64,000 nucleotides of DNA, from contig BDGG01000013.1 in the NCBI GenBank assembly GCA_001949185.1, positions 1,361,718 to 1,425,717 on the forward strand. Reading direction: 5' to 3'. This document shows, piece after piece, positions 13,101-23,595 of this stretch. The notes beneath the pieces are model-generated. The model did not search any database and had not been told where the DNA came from. It worked only from the letters and a program-made list of their open reading frames with translations. This DNA is from Ramazzottius varieornatus. Its lineage: Eukaryota; Tardigrada; Eutardigrada; Parachela; Ramazzottiidae. Within the stretch, counting starts at the first letter, position 1; each line of letters begins with the position of its first letter. Position numbers and translations under genes: made by a program.

Positions 13101-14123
13101 ACTTTAGAAGATCATACCTTCTTCTCCAGGAGCAGTAACTTGAACAGAACCAAAATCCGGTGCTTAAATCTCACGACGAGGTCCCGTACTGAAAGACCTA
13201 GACAACCAGAGAGAGCATAATGTTGGAGAACATGTTACAGGGTTGAAGACTCGGGTGTTCGGTAGATTACCTTACCTACGAAGATTTGACTTTCCTGGAG
13301 CAGTTTCTCGCTGAGCGATTCATTAAGTTGGTTGTACGTGTCTTCGAGGAGCTGAACTTGACTAAAGTCTCTCTGTATAAGTACAAAAAAGTGTTTCAAC
13401 TTTACTTGTAAATAAGAGAGTGACAACAATCGCTTACCTCTTCGAAGTAAGCATGAGTTATCAGGGCGAGTTTCGCTTCGATGATGCCATACAGCGGAAG
13501 TCGACTGACAACGCAGACAGACTTCTGAACCGTCTCTCTGGTCACCTCCAGATCCTTCTTCAGTAGCTTCTAAACATAAAGAAATGTACAACCGGCAAAA
13601 AAAGTGATCTGAAGAGGAAGTTTTGCGAACTTACATCGGCATCAATTTGACGATAACAGGAAACTCCGAAGGCTGTCTTCGAATCGTCGTCCAATGACGG
13701 TAGATGAAAGTAAACGGTATCTAAAACCAACACACAATCGTGATCGACTAGCACAGCGAATACTGGACGAGCCATGAAGAACGAAAGTTCCAAAACGTAC
13801 CGCTTTGATACTTATGAGCTCCGTCAGGCAAAGCCAGCGACGGTAGATGCTTCCATTCTTCGGGTAGCATCAGTTCCGGTGTGTCACCCTCCAACTTCAC
13901 CTCCTGCAGAGTGTCACCTGTAGTGCCTTCCGTGGTTCTCGTTAACTGCCATGGAGGCGTGGGAAAGGGAGGATAGCAGTATTCAAGCTGCAACGAGAGA
14001 TACGTGGACCGGAAGTGGGATACCGAAAGCGCGACAGCAGCGAAACGAGCTTACCTGACAGCCTTTCTTATGATGAAAGCCGATGACCAACACATGAGAG
14101 ATCACGTTACTTGATTCGGCCAT
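10160..14123 (-). CDS. AVL9: AVL9 homologue (DENN-type secretory-pathway protein)
   Basis: AVL9 is a DENN-family protein of late secretory traffic and cell migration, probably acting on Rab or Arf-type GTPases at membranes. Thirteen exons with compatible phases: 14055-14123, 13801-13987, 13635-13720, 13438-13569, 13276-13372, 13118-13197, 12623-12914, 12116-12327, 11956-12034, 11744-11802, 11153-11303, 10857-11070, 10160-10379; about 625 residues against 648 in human. Diagnostic stretches are IGFHHKKGCQ at the start, LPEEWKHLPSLALPDGAH (about residue 64), FGVSCYRQID, TRETVQKSVCVVSRLPLYG, and GWEGGEEWIRSQF near the end. The middle (about 250-340) is acidic, Ser-rich and poorly conserved, as in the family. 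The last exon is my inference: exon 12 can also read straight through to a stop at 10853, but splicing at 10857 keeps phase and adds a tail with ERSKKLSAAV resembling the usual C terminus. Three introns (11304-11743, 12328-12622, 12915-13117) each carry a foldback repeat. Confidence 0.9.
11374..11421. repeat. Short foldback repeat, copy 3 (degenerate)
   Basis: Left arm CAAGTGGCGCAC is intact; the right arm is eroded to GGTGCGTCAAGT. Inside an AVL9 intron (11304-11743). Confidence 0.55.
12438..12488. repeat. Short foldback repeat, copy 4
   Basis: Left arm CAAGTGGCGCAC, right arm GCGCCACTCAGG, core CAGCCAATAAT (the reverse orientation of the family core). Inside the AVL9 intron 12328-12622. 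Confidence 0.75.
12992..13039. repeat. Short foldback repeat, copy 5
   Basis: Left arm CAAGTGGCGCAC, right arm GTGCGTCACTC, core GTGTTATTAGCTGG. Inside the AVL9 intron 12915-13117. Confidence 0.8.
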
Positions 14124-15808
14124 CTTTCTAAATCCGTTCCAAGCTGGAGAATGTAACTTTTACATCGGAGCGGCTTCGATATCCTGGAAGAACGGCATTG
14201 TACTTTCACGTTCAGTACAAATCCATCAACAATCAAGCACGCCGAGCAAACTCGAAATTCTGAACGTGTTATCAACTTCTTGTGTGTTTACTTTTACCTT
14301 TCGAGCCAGCAGCAGCACAGAAGAAGGGTAAACACACGCTTTATTCAGAACAAAGCAACAGTCTCGCTGTAGTTGAAGTTGGATGGTAGCCGAGCGAAAA
14401 GTCCAGAAGTAAACAAGCGATAAGAGCGCGAGATCACTTTCAAAACGGGTGAAACGTGTGTAGACCCTTTACTGTGGTCCAACGAGCAGTAGTGCCCTGC
14501 ATCATAGTAACGCGCTGAAATAAGAAAGGCACACTTGCTGACGAGACTGTTTCTGACCGTCTTCTGTAGCCAGTACCTAATTCATTTCCGCAGTCCAGCG
14601 CACCTTCTCCCACGACACACAGGTCAAGAGTCGAGAAGAATCTCTGCAGAAAACAACATGCGAAATTTGCGTGAAACTGATCGAACCAGTGTCCCTGTTG
14701 CACCGACGCAGCCATGTCTTTTACGGTGCAGTAGGCGTCCGATACGTGTACCTGTAGTCCAAGAAATCGATGACGTAGTGCGTCGCTAAATACATGACCG
14801 ATGAACTGGAGCAATCAACACTTTGAATCAACGTACGACGCAGGAGTAAAATGCAAGGGCCGCCTATCCACTCTGCTGATTGGCTTATGTCAAAGTGAAC
14901 GCACCAGTCGACGATTTTTCTTTCTTATCCAGGTTGGTGATTGGAGACAAAAGGAACAATTAGAGTCCGCGCGCGCGGGCAGATTGGATTGGGACTGGGC
15001 GGAGCCAAGTTTACAAGGCATCAGACGTGCTTCACTTTCAGGCAGCCAACATTTCTGCGAGCAACGAACCGCGTAAAATTCATGCAGTAATGATACTGCT
15101 TTGAAAGTTTCGAATCTTCCATTGATAACAGGTCAACTCGGGAGTGTTCCGATCGCAGAAGCTTGCTTCCCATCCGAAGAAAGTGTCGGCATACGTGCGG
15201 AGCATCGCCTGCTCCCAGTCCTAATTTTGCTGTGTTACTTCTCCGTTGATTGCCTGATCGGAGCACAAGGATGTCTCGATGACCCACCGGAAGTCATCCT
15301 TCTGGATTTTCTGCGAATTCTTCCGTTCGACGTGTCGACGCGAAACATGAATCTGTATTTTAGCCATTAAAAGGAGATCAGAAGGTAATTTTTGCAAATT
15401 ATAATCGTGCGAAATTTGGATCTCGGGGCCGCTTAAACTTGGCGTATTCATTTAGAATCCAGGTTGAAGGCAGGAATGCAGCCTTGCGGTTTACTTGATT
15501 TGTTTCCAACCATATTTGCTCTAGCTGAGTGAGGAATCACCCGTTGAAAACGAAAACGGGAATTTTACTGGATTGTCTGGATGATTTTACAGGTTGACCA
15601 ACGGATTAACGGACAGCTCACGGACCCTTCGACCCTTGTTCGACGACAGGTCTGAGAAAGTAAGGCGAAGAAGATCGCTTCATCGACAAGGAGACAATAC
15701 GTGTTGTAGCGAGATCAATTCAGATTGAATGACTGATCCAAGAAATAGTCGATTGTATCGTTCTGAACGAAAGTGAACTCGTTCGATTTTTCTGTTTCAG
15801 ATTCAATA
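14124..15808. promoter_or_regulatory. Intergenic region between divergent AVL9 and Bora, CCAAT/GC-box cluster
   Basis: No coding sequence is convincing here. AVL9 reads left and Bora right, so this is a shared upstream region of about 1.7 kb. Inverted CCAAT boxes occur at about 14876 (TGATTGGC), 14938 and 14987, the last followed by GGGCGG at about 14998. Bora's first visible exon begins after an acceptor at 15800, so at least one non-coding exon probably lies here. The promoter reading is inference from motif content only. Confidence 0.3.
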
Positions 15809-17330
15809 ATGAATGTTCAAATGAACAAGTCCAAGACCGTCGGACGGTCAGATAACGATTCGGAATCATCCTCGTCCAAACGGCTCAAGAGTCTCAACGT
15901 TGGCAACGACTACGACTTCAACGCTGAGAAGATCTCCCGCGGCACACAGTCTCCAGCTCGGAATCATGGATGTACCATCCGACAAGCTACTTCCACAGAG
16001 CTGTGCATGTCATCTCCACGTCGAGGAAGGGCAAGAAAACGAGACGAAATCGACGAAGAGAATCGAGATGGGCAGCTGAAGAAGATCGACTCGAATCATG
16101 TTCCAGCCATGACATTCGACCGTCTCAGGAAAGTTTCACCCATTAAAATGCGGAAATTTCACACTGAACCATTGCTTAAAGCCTTATACTATGAGACGAA
16201 AAAGGAAACAGGTACAAAGAACCATTTTGAATTTTGCTATAGGTTTCCCAACGTGAGAATAATTTTTGCAGGACATTCGCCCAAAATTCCTGACAAGAGT
16301 TTCAATCCCTTCGAGCCAGAAAATTTAGCCGACTTCATGGAACGGTCTATAACGAGCGCGACGATGTTCTCAGAGCGCCCGAAATCTCCGGAAGGCTTCC
16401 AGTGGGATATTCATCACATGGCAGAACTTGGACCGGTTGAGATTGATAACAAGGTGAGAATACCGTCACGGTTTTGACAAACGACATCCCATCAAGGCCG
16501 TACCTGCATCAAAGGTGGTGTCAGTAATCATTATCAAAGCCGTCAATCTATCCGCTAGCTAGGTTTCTTTTCGCGAATTCCAGTCAATTCAGAATATTGA
16601 TAGTTCGTATCCCGAAGGACAAATTTAGCACCCAACCATGTTGTTGCCAGATGGATCTAATAAGAACAGAGCTGATGAAGCATGTTCACACCGATTCAGA
16701 AGAAGAACACGCCCAAGTGAGTATCCGGAAGTACTTCGAGCACACCTACGACTTACCTTCTCCTGCGTCCACCGACGATCGGCCCACGCTCTTTCCCGAC
16801 ATCGACATTGACTCTCCCACAGGAACATTTGTCAAGATATCTTCTCGCTCACACCTGACGATGCGCACAGTCGAATGCCAAACCGACGTCCACATTCCCA
16901 TCGGCTTCGACTTTGACCGCTTCCTGGCTGACCACAAGGTCCGTCTTGAAAAAGCCGAGAAGTCCTCCAAGTCCAGACGTGACTCAGTCAGAAGACGGTT
17001 GTTCGTCAGTCAAGAGAGCTCTGAAGATGAGGAAAGCGTGGGGAACCTGGAAGTGTCGGGAGGATTCGTTTCCAGCACGCAAAGATTCACTCAACAGGTA
17101 AGATTTCACGCACCTGCATACTTTCCGTGAGCAATAACTGAACTGGTCATGTGTATGCAAGATCATGCATTAATGAAGTTCTTTGTCCTTCCCTTCAGCA
17201 TCGAAGCAGTGGCTTTGGGGATCGGGATTTCCTCAACGTCGATGCTCCGCTCAACGTTTCGCCTGTGATGTCGCCTGTCCATGATGAAGGTTCCGATCAG
17301 GAGATGGATGATCAGGACATGAAAATCTGA
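15809..17330 (+). CDS. BORA: Bora (aurora borealis), Aurora-A/Plk1 activator homologue
   Basis: Bora binds Aurora-A and promotes Plk1 activation at mitotic entry after phosphorylation by Cdk1. Four exons in phase: 15809-16211, 16272-16453, 16651-17097, 17199-17330; 387 residues. Matches to the family, in order: NPFEPENLADF (about residue 143), then SPEGFQWDIHHMAELGPVEID, the counterpart of the family's W-x-x-D...NPVEID segment; a helix with SIRKYFEHTYDLPSP; VECQTDVHIPIGFDF (about 268), like the ACQT...PVDF motif; and SVRRRLFVSQ (about 318), like LRRKLF. Many Ser-Pro sites suit a Cdk substrate. The N terminus before NPFE is about 140 residues, far longer than the roughly 20 in vertebrates, and is Ser-rich and basic. 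ATG 15809 is the first in the exon after a good acceptor (TTTCTGTTTCAG); an upstream coding exon cannot be excluded. Confidence 0.82.
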
Positions 17331-17646
17331 AGACTTGCTCAGGATCCGGATTCCAGACAGACTTGGCTTGCTTCTTCGGATGTGATGAGATCAGTATTGC
17401 CGAAGTGTACAGTAAAGAAACTGATGTTTGTTTGTTACTAACAGCTCCAAGAGGCTACGAAATATTGAGCATGTTAAAATGATAATTTGATTGGAATCAG
17501 TTGGAGATGGATTTTGTTTTAACCAGGATGTTTGGGCTATTGTCTCTAGACTGCGTCCAGCTGATTGAATATATATGAACTCTGATAGATGGTTGATTAA
17601 TTGAGTTACTTTCGATTCCAAACCCAACTGCCAACGAGGTTATAGA

Positions 17647-17856
17647 GATTGCGAGCGAAAGCGCACTAGTACAATTCGATACGCGCAGGAACATGGTGAC
17701 ATCATATGTAAACATTGTGTGACTTTTTTAACGCNNNNNNNNNNNNNNNNNNNNNNNNNNNNNNNNNNNNNNNNNNNNNNNNNNCAAACTTGTTCCTATG
17801 ATGTCACGATATTCCTGTGCGTAGCGAATTTTGCTAGTGCGTTTTCGCTCGCAATC
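17647..17856. repeat. Inverted repeat about 60 bp per arm, with assembly gap at its centre
   Basis: Left arm 17647-17708 begins GATTGCGAGCGAAAGCGCAC. The right arm 17795-17856 ends with its close reverse complement (GTGCGTTTTCGCTCGCAATC). Similarity extends through GTGACATCAT in both. The 50-N gap (17735-17784) lies between the arms, so the loop is unknown. It is probably a foldback or MITE-like element that broke the assembly. Confidence 0.85.
17735..17784. other. Assembly gap, 50 N
   Basis: Exactly 50 N, lying between the arms of an inverted repeat. True length unknown. Confidence 0.99.
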
Positions 17857-18290
17857 CGTATATTAATCGGCGGATCATAGCTTCGTACAGTACCCACTTG
17901 CTTGCGTGGCGCACCACCCATCGGTAATGCGCTAAGTGTAGCCGTGTGTAGGTACGAAACTGGGCGGTCCCTACTCGTCTGGGACGACCAATCCAGCCAT
18001 TTGTTGGTGTTTTTCGTTTCCGTTCGAGTTTAACTTTCTGAACATCGTCAAGGGTTGTGGCAAGTTTCAGTCTCCCAACAGTTTTCCGAAGCTTTCTCCC
18101 TCGTCTTGGCTCCAGAAACCATCATCGGATACACCGACGATTGATCCTGCAGATTTATCATAAAGGAGACGCCTTGTTGGAGCGATCCGAGGGTTGGAGC
18201 TGTTCAGCGACTTGGCCGTTCATTCACATGAGTCAATCATCTTCCACGGTTTGATTATCGTTGTCTTTCTGTATTTTAAGATTATCTTTT

Positions 18291-21244
18291 ATGGCCATAA
18301 GCCGGAGAAAGCGTTCTCAGATTACAAGAACTCTGGTGACGACAGGATGCGGCGCGTTTCTTCTGTTCACCGCTTCGAGAATATTTTCCGCACCGGTTGA
18401 ATATGGCGACGACAGCAGCGAGTCAGCGTTTTCTCAAGATACAGTCAGTGGACATCGATCTAACCCCTCTCGAAACTCCTAACGTGGTTTACGTTACATA
18501 ATTTGGATTTTAGATTGGAAATTTGCTGGGAAAGAAAATTGACTGGCACGACTACAGATTAATCGAAGCAGAAAGCAAACGCACCGGTAAATTTTCGAAA
18601 CTGTCGTAACACTCCCGAAAAATTGTTCTACGTACAGTAATTTTTTCGTAGGTCCTGGAGAGCAAGGAAATTCAGTGATACTAGATGCGAAAGAATCGGA
18701 AGGTTTAGGACGTCTCTTTAGTTCGAACGGCTTTAACGCGCTTGCCAGCGATAAGATAGCTTTGGACCGATCCATAAAAGATATTCGGCATAAAGAGTAA
18801 CGGCTGGAATTCACTCGGAAAATTCTGGTCTGGAAAAGAAACGTTATGAATACTTCGATGTTATTTTTCTTTTCAGCTGTCGGACAAAAAAGTACTACGA
18901 CAGGTTACCAAGCGTGAGCATCATCGTTCCTTTTCATAACGAACACTGGACGACGCTTCTACGGACAGCCAAGACGGTTCTCGTGCGATCTCCGCCGAAG
19001 CTGATCAAGGAAATTATCCTTGTCGATGACTTCAGTACCAAAGGTACCTTTTTCTTTCTACCTCATGAATTTTTAACCGGACTTTGAACGGGAAAGGATG
19101 CGTTAACTTTTCCATTTCCGGTAGAGTTCTTAAAGTCTCAACTGGATGAATATGTTCGCGAAAACCTTCCAAAGACTCGCGTACTTCGAGCCAAGAAGCG
19201 CGAAGGACTGATAAGAGCGCGTCTTCTCGGAGCCAAAGCAGCGCGAGGCGCTGTTTTGATCTTTCTAGATTCGCACTCGGAAGTTAACACCAACTGGCTT
19301 CCTCCCCTGATTGGCAAGTTGTACACAAACTGCTTTCCATTCCCAGTTTCCACTCCGACTCCTCTTTCCAGAGCCCATAGCCTTGAACTATCGAAATGTA
19401 ACCTGTCCCTTCATTGATGTCATCGACTTCGACAACTTCGAGTACAGAGCGCAAGATGAAGGTGCTCGAGGAGCCTTCGACTGGCAGCTGTTCTACAAGA
19501 GACTGCCGCTGCTGGAACAAGACCTCAAGCATCCAGCCGACCCGTTCAAGTACGACCGACGTACGCATTTCCCCCTCACTGGATACTAACTGCGTTTAAT
19601 TGTCGTGCTTCACAGGAGCCCAGTGATGGCCGGTGGACTATTCGCCATCAGCAGCAAGTTCTTTTGGGAACTGGGCGGATATGACCCTGGCTTGGACGTC
19701 TGGGGCGGCGAACAGTACGAACTCAGCTTCAAGGTGACAAAATCTTTATGGCCTTTATTCTATGTCTTCACGAGTATCATTTGCAGATATGGCAGTGTGG
19801 AGGAGCGATGTACGACATTCCCTGTAGTCGAATCGGCCAGTAAGTCCTGTCTTTGCTCTGAAACCTCTCCACTATCTCCATAGGGGTTTATTCCTACTAT
19901 GACTGTCTAATTTCTTTCTTCTTTGCTTTCCAGCATCTACCGGAAGTTCTGTAAGAAACTTATAGCTTCCGGGACGAGGAAACATGATTCGAATTAGATA
20001 GTTTTACCGAGTGGCGCATAATCTCAGCTAATAACAATGGAAACGTGCGCCACTTGACATAACAATCTGTTTGAGTTCCATTTTCTTACGTGCCATGTTT
20101 TTCTTGATCGGTGTAGCCATGTTGGTTTTTTACAGCGCCGTTCGGTGGTGCCGGTGTGGGTGACTACGTCAGTCGGAACTACCGTCGAGTGGCGCAAGTG
20201 TGGATGGACGAGTACGCAGAGTTTATCTACGATCACAAGCCTCACTATCGGACCCTCGACGCAGGTATGCCAGTAGAATTTGTTATTATTAAATGTTGAT
20301 AAGACCTCGTGGCTGCGGTTCTGCCTCCGAGTGAGTCTCTAACCACGGCACCATTTTGCAGGCGACATCTCAAAGCAGGTGGCGTTGCGGAAGAAGCTTC
20401 ACTGTAAGTCATTCAAGTGGTTCATGACGGAAGTCGCCTTTGACTTGTTCGACCATTATCCACCCGTCGAACCACCCGACTACGCAACTGGAGAAGTATA
20501 AAATCTATCAAAACTTTTGTTTGAAGTAAAATGGAAGGGGCAGACCAAATCGAGAAGATCGTGTCTCCGAGTGGCGCACGCACTCCGTATGGTTGGCTGC
20601 GAACGTGCGCCACTTGCAAAAACGATCTTCGCGAGTTTGTTTGCCTAGGTTCTCAATGTGCAATACTGAACAAAATGTTTCTGTTTTCAGATCCGGAATG
20701 TGGCGAGTAATAAGTGTGTCGATACACGCTTCGGAGGTCAGAATCAGCGCTTTACGTTGGAGAATTGTCTCAAAGACAACTCTGAACATGGTGGCGAACA
20801 GGTAAGACCTAGAAGTGTTCTTTGATCGATCTCTCAGACCGGAAGACTCATTACTTTTACATTTTCTGGTTGTAGTCGTTCGCTCTGACATGGCATAAGG
20901 ATATTCGGCCAAAGAACCGAGCAGTCTGTTTCGACGTGGCGTCCAGTGAATCTAAAGCCCCGGTTGTATTGTTCAACTGTCATAATCTCAAGGGAAACCA
21001 ACTATGGCATTACGTGCCGGTAGGACATTCGTTACACCTATGTTGCCGGTATTTTCCTGCGGCGTGCTTGTACAGCAGTATTACTTTTCAGGATAAGAAG
21101 CAGCTCTTCCATCCGATTTCCGGTAACTGCATGGACTGTGATCCGGAACGACGAGAAATATTCATGAGTAAGTGCGATACAACGAAAGATAGCCAGCAGT
21201 GGCTTTTCGAAAAGTACAATAGCACTCTGTTGGCCAAACTGTAG
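18291..21244 (+). CDS. Polypeptide N-acetylgalactosaminyltransferase (GALNT, GT27)
   Basis: Transfers GalNAc from UDP-GalNAc to Ser/Thr, starting mucin-type O-glycosylation in the Golgi. Fourteen exons in phase: 18291-18443, 18514-18586, 18652-18796, 18877-19043, 19125-19313, 19372-19549, 19616-19733, 19787-19839, 19934-19950, 20136-20264, 20362-20495, 20691-20801, 20876-21019, 21092-21244; 587 residues. A short basic tail (RRKR) precedes a signal anchor (about 15-32), as in type II Golgi enzymes. The hallmarks are [15 protein letters not shown], the metal-binding LDSHSE (DxH, about 229), [18 protein letters not shown] (about 330) and WQCGG. A C-terminal ricin-type lectin domain (about 450-587) has QLW and QQW motifs. 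The splice after exon 5 needs a GC donor (ATTG|GCAAGT). Exon 9 has only 17 bases. The first exon's donor (ACA|GTCAGT) is weak, so the stem could differ slightly. Paralogue group not assigned. Confidence 0.92.
20008..20057. repeat. Short foldback repeat, copy 6
   Basis: Arms CGAGTGGCGCA and GTGCGCCACTTGA; the core CAGCTAATAAC is in reverse orientation. Inside the GALNT intron 19951-20135, just after the 17-base microexon. Confidence 0.8.
20568..20616. repeat. Short foldback repeat, copy 7
   Basis: Arms CGAGTGGCGCACG and CGTGCGCCACTTG, near perfect; core GGTTGGCTG. Inside the GALNT intron 20496-20690. Confidence 0.85.
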
Positions 21245-21510
21245 CATTCCGATGATCCGATCTTTTGTTTTCGGTTTTTGTATTTCGAAAGTTTCCGAAA
21301 GCTACGCAGAACGTGCCTTTATGTTTTACCGTCTTTCCAATCGGTGATTTACTTCCTTGTTCCTTTTCCGTGTCTCTCCAGCTTCAGCTATTTTTGATCC
21401 AAAGGCATTTATGAATTCAAAATCTGTCCCAGAAAGTATTACATTGAAACATTTGGATATCAGATTGAGTGAACAGTACGAAAATTCACTGTGCACCTCC
21501 TGAAGCAATT

Positions 21511-22303
21511 TCACTTGATGCGGTGCATCTTTTGTTTGGCTTCCACTTGAGCAGTTTTTCGGTGCTATGAAACAACCAAGCTATCGTTCAGTCTACACTC
21601 CAAACCCATCGAGAAATAGGAAGCCGGCAAAAAGTCCCGGGACGATTGTTACCTCAAGCGGCGCAGTTTTCTTTGCTAATGGTCGGAAACATGCGCCACC
21701 TGAGGTGATGATCCTCCGAGATTGTTCGCCGGCCTTTCATATTGATATTGTTTATTGGGAGGGAAGACTTACCTTGACCAGCTTGTTGTAGTCCTCGTCG
21801 AAGATGAAGTTCATCTCGAACTTCTTGCCTTCCGACGTCTCGAACTCCGTTGATAAGGTCCGTGTTTCCTCATCCCATTTGTAGGTAGTCTGGATAAACC
21901 ACAGTCAACGTATCTGCCAAGTTTCCAGAGAGGTTTCCACATACCGAAATGGTAGTGCCGGCCTTGTTCTTGGAGCTGGTTTTCTTGTTCAGCTGGAATT
22001 TGACTTCCGTTTTCTGGCCGGAACTGGGGAGGGTGGTAGTCTGGACGTAGTCCGCTCCTTGTTTCGAGAAGGTTATTGTGGGAAGTAACGAGTCATCCGT
22101 TTGTTCTTTGGGTTCCGGCGCCGCGGGCTTCTTATCGCCTTCTATTTGTCCAACAAACAAGATTATGACTATGTTTGAACGCAACAAAATATTACGTAAA
22201 AAATCTTTTCCGTACTGTACGTACCTTCTCCTTCGGTGGCATCGGTGGGGACTGGCCTATCGTCGCTCCGGTCGTCTTGGAATGTGCCTAACCATTTTGC
22301 CAT
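21511..22303 (-). CDS. Fatty-acid-binding-protein-like (calycin) gene with replaced lid
   Basis: FABPs are small beta-barrel carriers of fatty acids and other lipids in the cytosol. Four exons in phase: 22225-22303, 21945-22141, 21773-21889, 21511-21564; 148 residues. Exon sizes of 26, 65, 39 and 17 codons match the four-exon, three-intron plan typical of FABP genes. Visible barrel strands include LPTITFSKQGADYVQTTT followed by KTEVKFQL, the counterpart of the family's PTxIxxxxGDxxxxxT...TExxFKL, then TTYKWDEETRTL and KFEMNFIF. The start MAKWLGTFQ resembles FVGTWK. The usual helix-turn-helix lid (about 30 residues) is absent; its place holds a Pro/Glu/Asp/Lys-rich linker containing TEG, PAAPEPKEQTDD. 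No signal peptide is seen. The last exon is supported by phase and a fair acceptor only. Tardigrade SAHS proteins share the FABP fold but are secreted; a link is speculation. Intron 3 holds a foldback repeat. Confidence 0.65.
21651..21706. repeat. Short foldback repeat, copy 8
   Basis: Arms ACCTCAAGCGGCGCA and TGCGCCACCTGAGGT (14 of 15 complementary); core TTTGCTAATGG. Inside the FABP-like intron 21565-21772. Confidence 0.8.
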
Positions 22304-22463
22304 TCGAAAGCTTTCTTTCAATAAAGGAAGCTATACTACTCGTATCATGAATTGGAAAGAGGGAAGAGACGAATTTGCGAACCTTAAGCTGAATTAGCCC
22401 AGATTTGCGAATGTCCTGGAAAAATGAGAATTTAAAAGGAAAGTTTCAGAGTCAGACTTCTCG

Positions 22464-22983
22464 ATGGATGTGCTTGTGCCAAAGCCGCTCGAAGTCTGCA
22501 TGGCGTCGCTGACAAGTCTGCTAGCGTCGGATGACGCTTGCGAAGAAATCCAGCGGTGCAGAAACGGAAGAGAGAATATTGCGAAAATAGTCGTGAGGCA
22601 TATCGAAGAAATAACATTCGTTGTGAGTCAGTAGACCACTGTTGGGAATACTGCAGAGCAGAAGATGCTGGTGTGTTCTTGCCATGCAGGCTGACCGAGC
22701 GCGGCGTTGTGTTTATTTTTAACCGACTAACACGCGATGACCTCCGAGAATGAAAGCATGCCTTCGCAAAGACATTCCAAGTTCTGTTGTCGGAAGTCGC
22801 GTACGTGCAGACATCATGCCGCAGTCTGCATTCCGCACTCCGGATACAGAATTTCGAAGGCCGGCTTGTTGGCTTCTGTCTTGTTAGCGATGGCCAAACA
22901 TTTCCTCGGGTCTCCTTTGAGCTGTCACGGCGAACCCGAGCGGATTTGCTGCAACTACATATCCCAGGCCACGGCAAATTCGT
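22464..22983 (+). CDS. Possible small two-exon gene, unrecognised
   Basis: An ATG at 22464 opens a frame of about 53 codons starting MDVLVPKPLEVCMASLTSLL, Leu-rich and helix-like, that reaches a good donor (GTT|GTGAGT). A downstream frame from about 22757 can be joined in phase 0 using the acceptor AATGAAAG, with CTAAC 20-30 bases upstream as branch point; it continues to a stop near 22983 and contains GRLVGFCLVSDGQTFPRVSFELS. The joined product would be about 130 residues. I do not recognise the family. A stronger-looking acceptor at 22688 leads quickly to a stop. It lies between the FABP-like gene (-) and the GM2-activator gene (+). Confidence 0.3.
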
Positions 22984-23595
22984 CTAGCGGACTCCGTAGG
23001 TTTGGTCATGTCTGTGCAGAGGATGCACTGCCTTGCCGTGTATGATAGGAATGGAATTCGCAGGCCCGGCCACTTTAGATCAACCAGGTAAGACAGCTTT
23101 AACAATAGCGATGCACGTATGGTTTCTTCCGTCCACGGTCAACAAAAATTCAATGCAATGAACTTTGCCCATCGTGCGTCAGTATTCAAAGCTTGGTCAA
23201 CCTTCGTGGTCAACCTTGAAGATAAGTAGTGGAAAGTATGTTTGATAGAACAAGGCATACCGGCAGATGTTCCGATAATGCAGTTCGTAAAGTTCATCAC
23301 AAAGATAGCTCCTCAAACCCAAACCTTACTAATCGTACGGCTAGATACCTCGAGCCATGCAAAGCACGATATCTAGGTCTTCAAAGCGTCGTTGTTCCCG
23401 TACAATAGAATATCGAATTTGATAAGCCACGTGCGGCAGAAGGACTCATTTCAGGTTCGAGGTCGCCCGGTGGTTATGTATAACTTCATAGGGCAACGTT
23501 GTGAAGAGCTTCGGAGTCGCTGCGTACCTGGTGCTGGCTATCAAGTACCTTTTTCCATCCACACGTAACTTCTCACGAAGCGGGAAGACATCACG

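Noticed and set aside
14440-14814. Minus-strand open frame of 124 codons
   Set aside because: No domain, overlaps forward frames of similar length, and lies in the AVL9-Bora upstream region. Treated as chance.
22432-22977. Minus-strand open frame of 181 codons
   Set aside because: Arg/Ser/Cys-rich with no domain. It overlaps the forward candidate at 22464 and has no splice or neighbour support.
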